DNA of 64,000 nt. Source: Pseudanabaena sp. Salubria-1. Its GTDB lineage: Bacteria > Cyanobacteriota > Cyanobacteriia > Pseudanabaenales > Pseudanabaenaceae. This document shows positions 52,424 to 62,352 of this stretch, in pieces; within the stretch, counting starts at the first letter, position 1; the number at the start of each line of letters is the position of its first letter. The stretch spans positions 62,001-126,000 of the forward strand of contig JALQCR010000002.1 of NCBI GenBank assembly GCA_023336205.1. Reading direction: 5' to 3'. Both the position numbers and the translations under genes were made by a program. The notes below the pieces were generated by a model. It was not told the origin of the DNA, searched no databases, and worked only from the letters and a program-made list of their open reading frames with translations.

Positions 52424-52671
52424 GCGAGACCGCGATCGCTACTTTGATGAAAGCACCAGAAGAAATCAATCCCTTGCTAGCAATACTCTGGGAAATTGAG
52501 CTGTGCCAACAGCAAGGGTCTCAGTTAATCGAGCTAAGTGAAATCGGGCTAGAAGACTTTAGCGAAGTAACCGCCCAATCGCAAGAACATAGCCTGTCCA
52601 TCCAAAGGACATTAGACAATCTGAAAAGAGCTAGCCCAATCGCAGCCCCGATGACAATCCGAGGATTCTGA
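52420..52671 (+). CDS. PRTRC-cassette hypothetical protein (83 aa)
   Basis: A helical 83-residue protein (NPLLAILWEIELCQQQGSQL, LSIQRTLDNLKRASPIAAP). No recognised domain; its duplicate at 30906 conserves these segments and the IRGF end. Coupled by ATGA overlap to the upstream gene and separated from the next by one base. Confidence 0.65.
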   Translation: MSETAIATLMKAPEEINPLLAILWEIELCQQQGSQLIELSEIGLEDFSEVTAQSQEHSLSIQRTLDNLKRASPIAAPMTIRGF

Positions 52672-52672
52672 G

Positions 52673-53425
52673 ATGGACAAAACCAAATTCGAGTGGTTAG
52701 CAGCACGCACCGCCGATAAAGCTGTGGAGTACCTCGAAGCAATACAGCAACGAGCAACGATGCTGCAACTGTATCAGTATTACTATCCTGATGAATATCA
52801 GCAATCAAAGGCTAGCGTTAAAGTTGCTAGCCTTGAAACCTATAGTGAGAAAGAGCTAGAATTTCTAACCTTAATGGATGAACAATTCTTCCCATTGCCA
52901 TTATTGCTAGCAGAATCAGAACGTATCTCCTATATACCCATAGAGCCACTGGGCACTTCATGGTATTACGATAACTTTGAAGAATTAGGAGCGACCGAGA
53001 AATTCTTGATGAGCCTAATTCATGGATTAGATGGTGATACATGGCATGACATTGAGGGAGAACTGGAACAGGACTTGCCCCCTGTCGCGAGTTACGTCAA
53101 TTACCAAAAACTAAGTCAAGAATGCAAAAAGTTAAGAGGGACAATCACCCACTTACCCATAGCGCTAGATATGATAACCCAGTCCACAGGCAATCTATGG
53201 CTGGATATCTCCTATGAAAATGACATTGTAGATGCTCATTGGACAGTAGAGGTAATAGATACGCTGAGAGAAGCTTATACAGAAGCGCAAACAATTATGC
53301 AAAAGTATCGAGAATTTATCGAATGGCTAGATAGAGACTCGGCAAATTGTATCAAGGTGGTCAGGCTTTGGAACAGATGCAAAGAGACGAATCCAGAAAT
53401 ACACAACCACTATCTTGTGGCATGA
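52673..53425 (+). CDS. PRTRC-cassette hypothetical protein (250 aa)
   Basis: A 250-residue protein, probably helical with an acidic surface. Conserved between the two copies: EKELEFLTLMDEQFFPLPL, GTSWYYDNFEELGATEKFL and WTVEVIDTLREAYTEAQTIM. The position matches PRTRC protein F, usually longer. No enzyme motif seen. It would be a cassette-specific structural or substrate-recognition component if the analogy holds. Confidence 0.6.
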   Translation: MDKTKFEWLAARTADKAVEYLEAIQQRATMLQLYQYYYPDEYQQSKASVKVASLETYSEKELEFLTLMDEQFFPLPLLLAESERISYIPIEPLGTSWYYDNFEELGATEKFLMSLIHGLDGDTWHDIEGELEQDLPPVASYVNYQKLSQECKKLRGTITHLPIALDMITQSTGNLWLDISYENDIVDAHWTVEVIDTLREAYTEAQTIMQKYREFIEWLDRDSANCIKVVRLWNRCKETNPEIHNHYLVA

Positions 53426-53435
53426 GGAAAAACAA

Positions 53436-54143
53436 ATGCTAACCCTAGATCCACTCCAAGATGCCCTGAAGCCCGATGGCTATCCATTAATCGCAGCAGA
53501 GGCAAAACTCCTATTTCTGAAAGGAGGACATTACTGCTTTCAATATCGACAGGGAGAGAAAGAAACCTATAAATTTCTATCCCCTGACACAGTAAGAGCT
53601 GCCTTTCAGCATGAACGAATCGACTCAGGATGGATACCCAATGGAGTAAAACGATTGGGTATTTGTCGTCAAGGACAATGGTATGTGCAGTTTATGCCGC
53701 CTGCAAAACGGACATTTACCTTCATCAACTTAAATCAAAGCGGAGAGCCGATTTCACTAACTATTCCGATGATGGGTACAGTGTTTATGCTATGTGGCGA
53801 TATTTGCTATATCTGGGCTACCAAGCAAAAAACCTTTGAAGCTGACGCGCCTATTTACCATGTGCCATTACCAAATATCTATGGAGATGGCAGGATTTGC
53901 ATGGGAGTTGAGAATAATCTCAGCAACTATGCAGAAGGGATAGAGCGCCTAGCAAAAGCTTGGCAGATGTTTATGACAGCACCGTTTAACAATCATCTCG
54001 TGGATGGCAAATCAAATACCCATCCAGAAGATATTCGCGAAAAAATGATCCAATTGCAGAAAAGCAACCGCTACCCAATCAACGATCTCGTCCAATGTGG
54101 CAGTTCCGTGCAGGTAGCGATCAACATGGTAATCAACCGATGA
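53436..54143 (+). CDS. E2-like PRTRC protein B (235 aa)
   Basis: A prokaryotic E2-like (family D) protein as found in PRTRC cassettes: LFLKGGHYCFQYRQGEKETY, LTIPMMGTVFMLCGD, then APIYHVPLPNIYGDGRICMG with C155 as the likely thioester cysteine, and a helical end. The role inferred from E2 chemistry is to accept a ubiquitin-like protein from the ThiF/E1-like protein. The ATG at 53436 after GAGGAAAAAC matches the start of the truncated duplicate at 31934. It overlaps the JAB gene by four bases. Confidence 0.75.
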   Translation: MLTLDPLQDALKPDGYPLIAAEAKLLFLKGGHYCFQYRQGEKETYKFLSPDTVRAAFQHERIDSGWIPNGVKRLGICRQGQWYVQFMPPAKRTFTFINLNQSGEPISLTIPMMGTVFMLCGDICYIWATKQKTFEADAPIYHVPLPNIYGDGRICMGVENNLSNYAEGIERLAKAWQMFMTAPFNNHLVDGKSNTHPEDIREKMIQLQKSNRYPINDLVQCGSSVQVAINMVINR

Positions 54144-54832
54144 AATTACTAGAACATGTGCAAAAGCACGTAGCAACGACAAATTCCGCATTGCCAGCGA
54201 TCGCCCACAATACTCCTCTAATTCAGCACATCATCGCCACAAATCAAAGCCTGCCTGAAATCGCCCCAACCTCAATGTATGAGTATGTCTATGGCAGTAA
54301 TGGCACATTTGTCAGAGCAAAGCGGCAAGGTTTGACAGCGATCGCGCCAGTGTCCTACTACAAAGCCAAAGGACTAAGAGTGCTATCAGCATCCGTGCAG
54401 ATGACATATCCCGCAGTTCCCCTACTGTTAGTAGAACAAATGCTCGAAGCCTCACGCATTGCTTGCGATGCTGACAATAAACCCGTAGAGATTGTATTCC
54501 ACCTATATTTTGAAAATGGAAATTGGCAGCTCGCAATACCAGATCAAGAGCAAACAGCCACATCCTGTAAGCCATTGGACAACAGCGCAAATAGCACCTA
54601 TAGCAAAGCCATCATCGAAATACATTCCCATCATGGCATGAGAGCCTATTTTTCAGATACAGATAATCGAGATGAGACAGGCTTTCGGATCTATGGAGTA
54701 ATGGGTGAAATCTTCTCCAACCCACAGATTAGGATGCGAGTAGGAATTTATGGTCATTTCTATGAAACCGCAGCAACAGGAATCTTAGAGTTACCAGCGC
54801 AACTAACAGATTGCTTAGTGGAGGATTGGTAA
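54140..54832 (+). CDS. JAB/MPN-domain protein, PRTRC protein A (230 aa)
   Basis: A JAMM metalloprotease-like protein: IIEIHSHHGMRAYFSDTD shows H162-x-H164 followed by the spaced S and D of the JAMM zinc site. PRTRC protein A proteins carry this JAB domain, thought to process or remove ubiquitin-like proteins. The upstream half contains MYEYVYGSNGTFVRAKRQGL. It shares a base with the ThiF gene (TAATG), so translation is coupled. Confidence 0.85.
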   Translation: MKLLEHVQKHVATTNSALPAIAHNTPLIQHIIATNQSLPEIAPTSMYEYVYGSNGTFVRAKRQGLTAIAPVSYYKAKGLRVLSASVQMTYPAVPLLLVEQMLEASRIACDADNKPVEIVFHLYFENGNWQLAIPDQEQTATSCKPLDNSANSTYSKAIIEIHSHHGMRAYFSDTDNRDETGFRIYGVMGEIFSNPQIRMRVGIYGHFYETAATGILELPAQLTDCLVEDW

Positions 54833-55668
54833 TGTCAAACCTATCATTTCCCTTTGCTGAAGCCGTCCCCATCCTGCTACCAGCCTATGATGAACTAGAC
54901 CTAATTCTCATCGGCTGTGGTGGCACAGGCGGATGGTTAGCCGTGAACTTGCCACGCATCGCCTATTTACAAAACCAAGCAGGGAAAAAAGTTTCGATCT
55001 CCTTTATCGACCCAGATCGGATAGAAGCAACCAATATTCCGCGCCAAAACTTTATTCCCAGCGACCTTGGCTTACCAAAAGCCGCAGTACTAGCAGCAAG
55101 GTATGGATGGCAATGGGGAATCGAAATTAGTGCCATTACCTCAGCATTTAGAGCAGACATGGCAGTATCAAGATGGAAACATCTAACTATCTGCATTGGA
55201 GCCGTGGACAATCCAGAAGCTAGAGCAGAAATTGCCAAAGTTTTAGAAAATGGAAAAACAACACTCTGGCTAGACTGCGGCAATCATTACGATTCAGGGC
55301 AAGTTCTATTGGGTTCGGTAGGTAACGCCGAAAGTATGAAAGGAGCCTTTCATGTACCCACATTTTGCACAGCCCTGCCATCACCAACCCTACAACACCC
55401 AGATTTACTGGTGAAGCAAGAGTCAACGCAGAAAGTACTATCCTGTGAAGCAGCCGCGATCGCCAATGCTCAGTCGATGTCCATCAATCACCGTATAGCT
55501 GATGAAGCATTGGACATGCTACTACGCTTACTAAGCGGAACCCTGACCCGTTTTGCTACCTATGTAAACTGCAAACATGGTAATGCATGGTCTAGATTCA
55601 ACACCCCCGAAGAAGTAGCAGCAGTGATTGGTAAGCCCAAACAATACCTGAAAGCTAAGCCCGAATAG
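54832..55668 (+). CDS. ThiF/E1-like protein of the PRTRC cassette (278 aa)
   Basis: A Rossmann-fold E1-like enzyme. LILIGCGGTGGWLAVNLPR is the nucleotide-binding loop, ISFIDPDRIEATNIPRQNF the adenylation motif with the conserved Arg, and KHLTICIGAVDNPEARAEI and LWLDCGNHYDSGQVLLG follow as in ThiF proteins. It would activate a ubiquitin-like protein by adenylation and pass it to the E2-like partner. Last gene of the cassette. Confidence 0.9.
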   Translation: MSNLSFPFAEAVPILLPAYDELDLILIGCGGTGGWLAVNLPRIAYLQNQAGKKVSISFIDPDRIEATNIPRQNFIPSDLGLPKAAVLAARYGWQWGIEISAITSAFRADMAVSRWKHLTICIGAVDNPEARAEIAKVLENGKTTLWLDCGNHYDSGQVLLGSVGNAESMKGAFHVPTFCTALPSPTLQHPDLLVKQESTQKVLSCEAAAIANAQSMSINHRIADEALDMLLRLLSGTLTRFATYVNCKHGNAWSRFNTPEEVAAVIGKPKQYLKAKPE

Positions 55669-55794
55669 AGAAACAAGGAGTCCGAACTAATCTAATCAAG
55701 AGCAGTGCGGACTGCTTATTTCTTTCATAGGTGAGCCAATCTGGTATAGGAATGTAAGAGATAGCTAGTACAGACTAAAACTCAAGAAGCGATC

Positions 55795-55813
55795 TGCGGC
55801 GCGAAGCGCCGCA
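55795..55813. terminator. GC-rich hairpin between the PRTRC cassette and a convergent gene
   Basis: TGCGGCGC pairs with GCGCCGCA around GAA. It lies 31 bases beyond the stop of the convergent 227-aa gene and could end transcription from either side, though no T-run is present. Confidence 0.5.
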
Positions 55814-55843
55814 GCTCCTTTCCTATTCAGGACTATAGCTAAT

Positions 55844-56527
55844 CTAGCCAAAGCAAGGAATTTCATCTAACCAAGGAATGCTGCATAGTTTAAGGACGAC
55901 ATCAGCACTAGCATATTGCACGAGTACGTCCCAGTTCTTGCAAGCAATGATGCGATGGCGGTTGCGTTTGAAACTCAGAGGAGGTTTGATTACTCTTACT
56001 GATACAGGAATTCGGTTTTTACGAGCCGCCACAATCACTTGACTAGTGCAGGGGAAGCAGATATCACAAAGCATTGGATAGTGATGATCTGAGCAGAGAA
56101 AATCAATAATTTCGATCACAATATCCTCACTGATACTAACGATCAAGGAATCCTCATCAGCGAATAAATCCCGCACAAGATTAGCTGAACGAGGCGAAAC
56201 CCCACCTAGAAGTTGAACATTGTTAAACTTACCAACTTCGCTAATAGCAGTAGAGACGAAAGATTGAGCATCAGCATAATGTTGCTTGATAAACTGAGCC
56301 GTGACATTGATATCGATCGGCTTAGAAAGCTGAGAGTCAAGAAAGGTAGTAAAAGGTTTTAGTTGCATCTGCTGAATCGCAAACCGATCTTGATGATACT
56401 TATAAAAAATCCGAGAAAAGTTTTCACGCAGAAAATCAAATCGTTGCTCTTTTTGAGCGACGAAAATATCGGTTAATGTACCCACATAGGACTCCACTAT
56501 AAAATTTCTAAACAAGGATTGCCCCAC
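55844..56527 (-). CDS. Orphan hypothetical protein (227 aa)
   Basis: A 227-residue protein on the minus strand with no recognised family. It contains LTDIFVAQKEQRFDFLREN, a cysteine cluster (MLCDICFPCTSQVIV) that could bind metal or form disulfides, and a C-terminal part VLVQYASADVVLKLCSIPWL. It lies 95 bases downstream of the broken replication gene on the same strand, so it may be co-transcribed. Confidence 0.6.
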   Translation of the reverse strand: MGQSLFRNFIVESYVGTLTDIFVAQKEQRFDFLRENFSRIFYKYHQDRFAIQQMQLKPFTTFLDSQLSKPIDINVTAQFIKQHYADAQSFVSTAISEVGKFNNVQLLGGVSPRSANLVRDLFADEDSLIVSISEDIVIEIIDFLCSDHHYPMLCDICFPCTSQVIVAARKNRIPVSVRVIKPPLSFKRNRHRIIACKNWDVLVQYASADVVLKLCSIPWLDEIPCFG

Positions 56528-58666
56528 CTCAAACCTTAGAGATGATAAATCTCCCTAAACCAACTGATTTTTATATGATATCTTTCCACAAAAACGTCTG
56601 TTTTGTCCAAATAATTGCGAAATTAAAGGCTTGCTTGAGAGCAAGGCAAGAATAATCTTTGAGTGAACATAGCTTGGAAGTTATAAAACAAGACTGATAG
56701 CTGGCTTTTGAGCTTGTATAGAGGGTGGTAAGAGGAAATATCCGATGTGAGTAAATGGCGCAGATAAGCGACCGAGGCAATCAGCCTAGTCCAAACCGCA
56801 AACTGACCATTAGCGATCGCCCCCTCACAATCATTTGTTATAAGGGGGGGGCGATCGCAAGAAACGGGTTGAGTAGCCGTCACCTGTTGCCGAGATGCCG
56901 AGCGTATGTCGAGAATTGCCTGCAACTGTTGCCAAGCTTCAGCATCAAGCCAGCAAACATTAATCATGCCCTCATTGCCATGAATGCGCTTAGAACAGAT
57001 TTTGACCCCAAGCTGATTGCAGAGAATGCGAAAAATCCAAATATTGGTAGCATCTTGAGGAACATTGAAGCCCAAGTACCTTTTGATATCCTTAGCAAAT
57101 TGCCGACAAAGACTGCCCAAGTACTCTAGATCTGAGTCAGTGTATTGAACATCAGGATTCAGTAACTCCTTCAACCCTAAACCCGATCTGATATAGCGTC
57201 CCAATTCATGACAAGGCTGATCTGGAAGGAAAATACCCATGCCAAACTTAGCTTGACGAGAAAAGGCACGAACATCAGCATCAATGGCAAGATCTGATTG
57301 AAACAAAGCTTCCAATTTAAGAATCTCCGATCGCCTTTGCCCATCGCGATCGTATTCCACCAATTCAGGAGAAACCTGATCGAGACAATAAAACTTAGCG
57401 ATCGCAGTTTTTTCGAGATCTAATAAATCTTGATACGACTGAGACTCATTTGAGATTAATTTTTTTTGTTCAGTGGGAGATAGGATTTTTGCCCTAGAGA
57501 CGGCTTGATAACGCTCCTGCCTAGTTTGAGCGAGAGCCTCTTTAATCGACTTGCCAGAATCATCATTACCGATCGTCACGACCGTAACTTGATTACCCTC
57601 AAACACAAGGCGTTCGAGCAAATAGTCTCGCAAGGCCCACATCGCCGCATTGGTTCTCGCCTCAACACTTGCCCAAAGGTCGATGTGAGGATTGTCCAAA
57701 GAAACACTATCTACGGGCAAATTAAAATCACCTAAGCCCGCACGAATCAGACTAACCTCCCGATCCCATCGATTCCTGAGAGTATTTTTGAGATGAATCG
57801 GAGAAGAAGAACGATCGATTTTGCAGAAATTAATCCCACGTTCGGCACACCAAACCGTGCGCGGGACATTATCCCTGACCCGAGACAAAGCCTGACTCGC
57901 ATCAGCATCCGTGACCGTACCATAGAACAAACCATAGACCTTATGAAAGCGCTTGACCTCAATCGAAACCCCCGTACTCATCGAAGGTGTGGCAATGATC
58001 ACATCGTAGTTGAACACCCGCTTATTGATATTGCTCATGAAATCTGTTTCATGCCGACCGCCACTGGTATCGGAATTAAAAAGCAAGACTCTAATCTTGG
58101 GACGAATCGCCCTAATTTTCTCAACCAACTTAGCGATCGCCTTACTACTAGACTTGCTATCCGTCGCCACAAAAACACGATTGCCTTTGGTCACATCTGC
58201 TAATAATTCCTGAATAATCGGCACATCGTTATTTGCAACAATGAACCGAGTGGGATAGCCTTCGGGTTGAAATTCATTCTTAATCAAAAAGACATCAGAA
58301 CCATCACCACGCAAAGCTTGGAGATAGTTCAAGCTAATATCTGAGAGATCGGCATCAGCGACAATTACCCGTCTGGCGACTTTTACTAAAATATGCAATC
58401 GGGCAAGCAGCGCAGAGCGTTTGCCATCTTTATTACAAGTTGAACCTGAAATCAAATGTCTGAGTACCTGTTCCACCTCATCAATGACGAGATCGCAATC
58501 CACAAATTGACGGGGATCGAAAGCAAGTAAGCTATCAACACAGGCTCCAACACGAGCAGAATAAGCCGAATCCGTAATAAACTGCCCATCAGCCATATCG
58601 AGATCGCCTTTAAAGTCAGCATTCATTATCTTACAGAGATTGCGAACCAAACTGACCCTATGACCG

Positions 58667-59484
58667 GGTAGTCCTAAAAAGGAAAGGACGCACACGGAGG
58701 TAAAGAATCGTTGTAATGATGAATAAAATTCCAAATGGCTCCAATGTGATTTTCCAATTTCTTAGAAAAAGATAAGGTCTTTCTAACTAGTCTTGATACT
58801 CGTTGACGTAACGTACAGTTGAATCTCTCAATATAGTTGGTCTTTCCCGTTTCTTTCCCGACAGCCCTATGACGTTTGCTGTGCAGGACAACTGGATAAG
58901 ACGAATAGAAGTCAGTATAAATAACCGCACATTGGCGATAGACGCTAGGCAACGATTCCCATAACTTCTGAGCTGATTCACCAGTGCGATCGCCTATATA
59001 ACAACCGACAATTTCACGAGTCTCGGCATCAATGGCAAGCCATACCCACTGTTTATTGCCTTTGTCGTCCACAAAAGACCACAATTCATCCATCTGTATG
59101 GTCAAACGGCGTTTTGGTTTTGGTTCTACCTCCACCTGCTGAGGAACGTTTTCATATTTATGATTGACGTAACTTTGCAACCATCTCTCTGACACCTTGA
59201 GGACTCTGGCAATTCCAGCTAGTGGGATTTTTTCTAGTAGTAGTTTCTCAAGAAGGTCATAAGTGTCTTGGGTACGCTCTGAAACTCTCTGCCACTGTGG
59301 ATTTTCTACAAATTGACGACCACAGTCCCGACATTTATAATTTTGTTTTCCATGTCGTGTACTGCCGTTTTTTACAACGGATACGGACTGGCAGGATGGA
59401 CAGGATGGCCTTGCTTCTGACATTACTTTACTTTGTATCAACTATCTGGATATTTTCCTACATCCTTTCCTTTTTAGGACTACC
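58667..59484 (-). mobile_element. IS1-family insertion sequence, copy 2 (818 bp)
   Basis: Same ends and length as the copy at 49271, inverted; TATGACCG duplicated at 58659-58666 and 59485-59492. Confidence 0.9.
58674..59423 (-). CDS. IS1-family transposase, copy 2 (249 aa)
   Basis: Identical to the copy at 49332 except that the segment YPVVLPSKRH reads YPVVLHSKRH. The catalytic QMDELWSF, YTDFYSSY and NYIERFN segments are intact. Confidence 0.95.
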   Translation of the reverse strand: MSEARPSCPSCQSVSVVKNGSTRHGKQNYKCRDCGRQFVENPQWQRVSERTQDTYDLLEKLLLEKIPLAGIARVLKVSERWLQSYVNHKYENVPQQVEVEPKPKRRLTIQMDELWSFVDDKGNKQWVWLAIDAETREIVGCYIGDRTGESAQKLWESLPSVYRQCAVIYTDFYSSYPVVLHSKRHRAVGKETGKTNYIERFNCTLRQRVSRLVRKTLSFSKKLENHIGAIWNFIHHYNDSLPPCASFPF

Positions 59485-60619
59485 TATGACCGAGCAAAGC
59501 CAACTTATCCGCCCCCGCAACGATCGCTGCAATCGCTTTCGTCTTGCCAGTCCCCTTAGCCGATTGCAGCGCCACAATCCCAGTCTTGGGAATGTAATCT
59601 GGGATGTCATATCGATCCAATTGAAACATCACATTCATCGCTAAACTCTTAAACGGCTTAAACGTAAGTTGGCAATCTTGTTGATGTTCCCACGTATAGG
59701 TATTGAGAGAGATAGCAGCCAAGTAAACCTGATGAAAAGCATCAATACCGCGCTCAACAATGAAATCATCAACCCCAGTTTTATCAGTACCTTCCAGCAA
59801 AGGCAGCTCAAGTACCTTAACGAGACAATCAGCATCCGCAAATAGCTTGCCAGTCTTGACCGTAGCCAGAAAAACATCATGCTTAGTTTTTTCCTTAGTT
59901 TCGGCATCAAAGCAGAAGCAGACCTGACGCTTGGGAGTAGCAAACATAGCCAGATAGGGTTGCAAAGCTAACTTGCCATCTGCCCCCTGTATCCGTCCCA
60001 TCGTAATCCCACTTAAAGCGATCGCCACATAACCCTGAGATAACAAGCAGCAAGCCTTTTTCATGCCCTCACAGATGAAGATCGGAATTTCGGGATGGGT
60101 AGCTACCCAAGACCAAAAATCAACAGAATCAGGTAAGACCGAGAAATCAACGTCAACTCCATAGCGATCGGCTACCTTTTGCCAAATTGACCGAGGGACT
60201 AAAGCAAAACCACCGACCTGTCCGCGTTTAGCAGGATTCTCATACTTACGGGGTTTACCTTTTTTATGATCGATTAGTGGGTTGCTAAGCTTGACTTGGA
60301 ATACTTCAGACTTGCTGAGAAGGGGATTCCAAGCATGAATGAGCGCTCCAAACATTTCGGGACGTTGTTGTTTACCAGATAGCCAGACAGTACGCCACTT
60401 AGCAGGATTCCAATTCAGAGCCTCATGGATTGGGTAGTTGACTTCACCCCCACTTTCAATAATTTCATCTGCTATAATTTCCACATTAAAATCAAAAATT
60501 TCAGGCTCGATCGCACTGCCATCAACCCATTCACGGTAAACTAAATCAGCAAATGAACGTAGATCTAAAGTTGTTGATTTCATCTTTAATATTAAATAAA
60601 ATAACTACAGTTTTGGTAC

Positions 60620-60641
60620 AAAACATTAAATTTAACGTTTT
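60620..60641. promoter_or_regulatory. 22-bp near-palindrome in the divergent rep/HTH promoter region
   Basis: AAAACATTAAA is followed by TTTAACGTTTT, a palindrome broken at one base pair, 37 bases upstream of the replication gene start. The 280-base gap (60584-60863) is AT-rich, contains the divergent promoters, and is a candidate for an operator or origin element; no iteron series is seen. Confidence 0.4.
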
Positions 60642-60863
60642 ATGACACAAGAAATCGGCTCGGTAGCAACACCCGATAGGAGGATAATTTAAAAATGTTA
60701 GGTGAGGATCTGTGTTGTTTCAGGAGAAATTAATTTAATAAAGCATAGTAGAAAAGCCTAATTATTGGGAATACTTTTACCAAATTCTACCCTTTTATAT
60801 ATATTTTCGACAGACAGATATCGTAAACCATCAAAAACGCACTTGAATATTGAGAGCTAGTTC

Positions 60864-62015
60864 ATGAAAAAGCAAAAAGCAGACAAGGAGAAAAGCCTAA
60901 AAACAAAGACTTCAAAGGTGAAGGCTTCTAGAGTTATGCCCGATGTATCTGAGTATATTAGGCTATACAAAGAATCAAACTACCCGATTCGAGACATCGC
61001 AAAACACTATCAGGTATCGGTTTCAACGGTTTATAACGCAATGATCGTATCAGGGTTTAGTGAATTTAGACCCAAACATGCGCGACTGAGCCATACAAGG
61101 ATGTCTAAAGAAGAACAGGCGATCGCCCTATACCAAACAGGAGTGACGAGGACAGCCGTAGTCCAGAAGCTCAATATCTCAGCTAAGACCCTCAACCAAG
61201 TCCTAGAAAAGCATGGCATCCCCATTCGTCGAGGGATTGATTTAGTCACCTCTGCCAATCGCGCCGCCCAATATCACAAAGCTTATAACGATCACAACCT
61301 AAGCCTGAGAGAAACCGCAGAACTATTTGGAGTCTCCCACCCGATTATCCTACGGGAACTAAAGCGCAATGGCTACCCGATTAGGCAAAGCGTAGACTCT
61401 AAAAATCGTCCCACCTTTAAGCTAAAACATAAGCTGGGAGGCATAGTAAGCTTACCCACACCAAAGCTTACCCCAAAACAAAAAGAACGTCGTCAGATCT
61501 TGATGCGGATCAGGCAGAGACGCGAAGATAACCAAAAGCTCAAGCGCCTTAAGAACTACAACCGCGCCAAAGAATATTGGCAACTGATAAATGAAGGCGG
61601 GTTAGACTTTGAGGAAGTGGGGAAGCTATTTGACCTGTCAGGTAAAACCATAGAACGGGTAATTGTCCGAGCAGGAATCGACATTTCCGAAGTAGCACGA
61701 AGAGAAAAAGCTGCCGCTTTCAAAGAAGAACAAGTGATCGCCCAGAAATATTGGGAGCTATATAGCAAACCAATGAGCCTAGACGAAGTGGGCGCAATCT
61801 TCGGGCTAAGCGATTCCACGATCCGAGCCATGTTGCTAAGACATGGGTATGAAATCAGGAAGCGCGGCAGGATTGAGAACAGCGATCGCAATCAGATGAA
61901 GCCAAGGCAGCCAAAACCAAAAAAAATTAAGCAGGAAGCCGTCATCCCAGCCGAAAATATGCAAGCAACAGGACATGCATTAGATCTGCTAATTTCAAAT
62001 ACAAAGGTTAAGTAA
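60864..62015 (+). CDS. Protein of about five repeated helix-turn-helix units (383 aa)
   Basis: Units of about 45-55 residues repeat the pattern acidic helix, IA/VA, turn, vS..TV, L, G: NYPIRDIAKHYQVSVSTVYN, VTRTAVVQKLNISAKTLNQV, NLSLRETAELFGVSHPIIL, DFEEVGKLFDLSGKTIERV and SLDEVGAIFGLSDSTIRAML. A basic linker (TPKQKERRQILMRIRQRR) divides units three and four. Multiple HTHs suggest binding to a long or repeated DNA site. It is divergent from the replication gene, so it may control replication or copy number; that is inference. Confidence 0.75.
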   Translation: MKKQKADKEKSLKTKTSKVKASRVMPDVSEYIRLYKESNYPIRDIAKHYQVSVSTVYNAMIVSGFSEFRPKHARLSHTRMSKEEQAIALYQTGVTRTAVVQKLNISAKTLNQVLEKHGIPIRRGIDLVTSANRAAQYHKAYNDHNLSLRETAELFGVSHPIILRELKRNGYPIRQSVDSKNRPTFKLKHKLGGIVSLPTPKLTPKQKERRQILMRIRQRREDNQKLKRLKNYNRAKEYWQLINEGGLDFEEVGKLFDLSGKTIERVIVRAGIDISEVARREKAAAFKEEQVIAQKYWELYSKPMSLDEVGAIFGLSDSTIRAMLLRHGYEIRKRGRIENSDRNQMKPRQPKPKKIKQEAVIPAENMQATGHALDLLISNTKVK

Positions 62016-62087
62016 CTTGCTCTATGACTAATTTTTAAGATAAATGTTACTAGTTTTCAAGAACAAATTAACCAATTTATTAGCTAT

Positions 62088-62180
62088 AGTGTTTTTTTCG
62101 ATTAATGATCGGCGCAACAAAATTAACGCTGATCTTCATATACTCTCTAGGTTTCAGCACCATACCCAGAGAGGGCACTA
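62088..62180 (-). repeat. Decayed duplicate of the 3' end of the DUF6753-like gene
   Basis: 62088-62180 and 62318-62405 share TTTTTTCGATTAAT, GATCTTCATATACTCTCT and TTTCAG in order at about 85% identity. The right-hand copy is the end of the gene at 62353; the left-hand copy no longer codes. The 337-base gap (62016-62352) otherwise holds the hairpin at 62288 and nothing else. Confidence 0.7.
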
Positions 62181-62287
62181 ATATTTAGGGTATCTCCATA
62201 TTATTGACAATAGCAACGATAAATCAAGGGTTTCAACCTTGCATTATTGAGAATACAGCTATTTTTAGAGAGACTCTTTAGTTGATT

Positions 62288-62328
62288 AAAAAAACACTAT
62301 ATCCAATTCATTGGATATAGTGTTTTTT
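62288..62328. terminator. Bidirectional terminator
   Basis: AAAACACTATATCCAAT pairs with ATTGGATATAGTGTTTT around TC, with A- and T-runs on both sides. It separates the HTH gene from the convergent DUF6753-like gene. Confidence 0.85.
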
Positions 62329-62352
62329 CGATTAATAATCGGTGTAACAAAA

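Larger units (their letters stand above)
56623..60583 (-). pseudogene. CyRepA1-like plasmid replication protein split by IS1-family copy 2
   Basis: The N-terminal part (60583-59485) holds a DUF3854/TOPRIM-like primase segment (IPIFICEGMKKA, E172, and CFCFDAETKEKTKHD) and Walker A SAKGTGKT at 341-348. The frame is cut by IS1 after LALLGHR and resumes at 58666 with VSLVRNLCKIMNADFKGDLD, VDCDLVIDEVEQVLRHL and SRVRDNVPR, the helicase lobes. Excision plus removal of one 8-bp duplication restores about 1046 residues in one frame. This matches the cyanobacterial CyRepA1 replication initiator family. The C-terminal half could be translated from a start within the IS, giving a 703-aa fusion without the P-loop. 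Confidence 0.85.
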
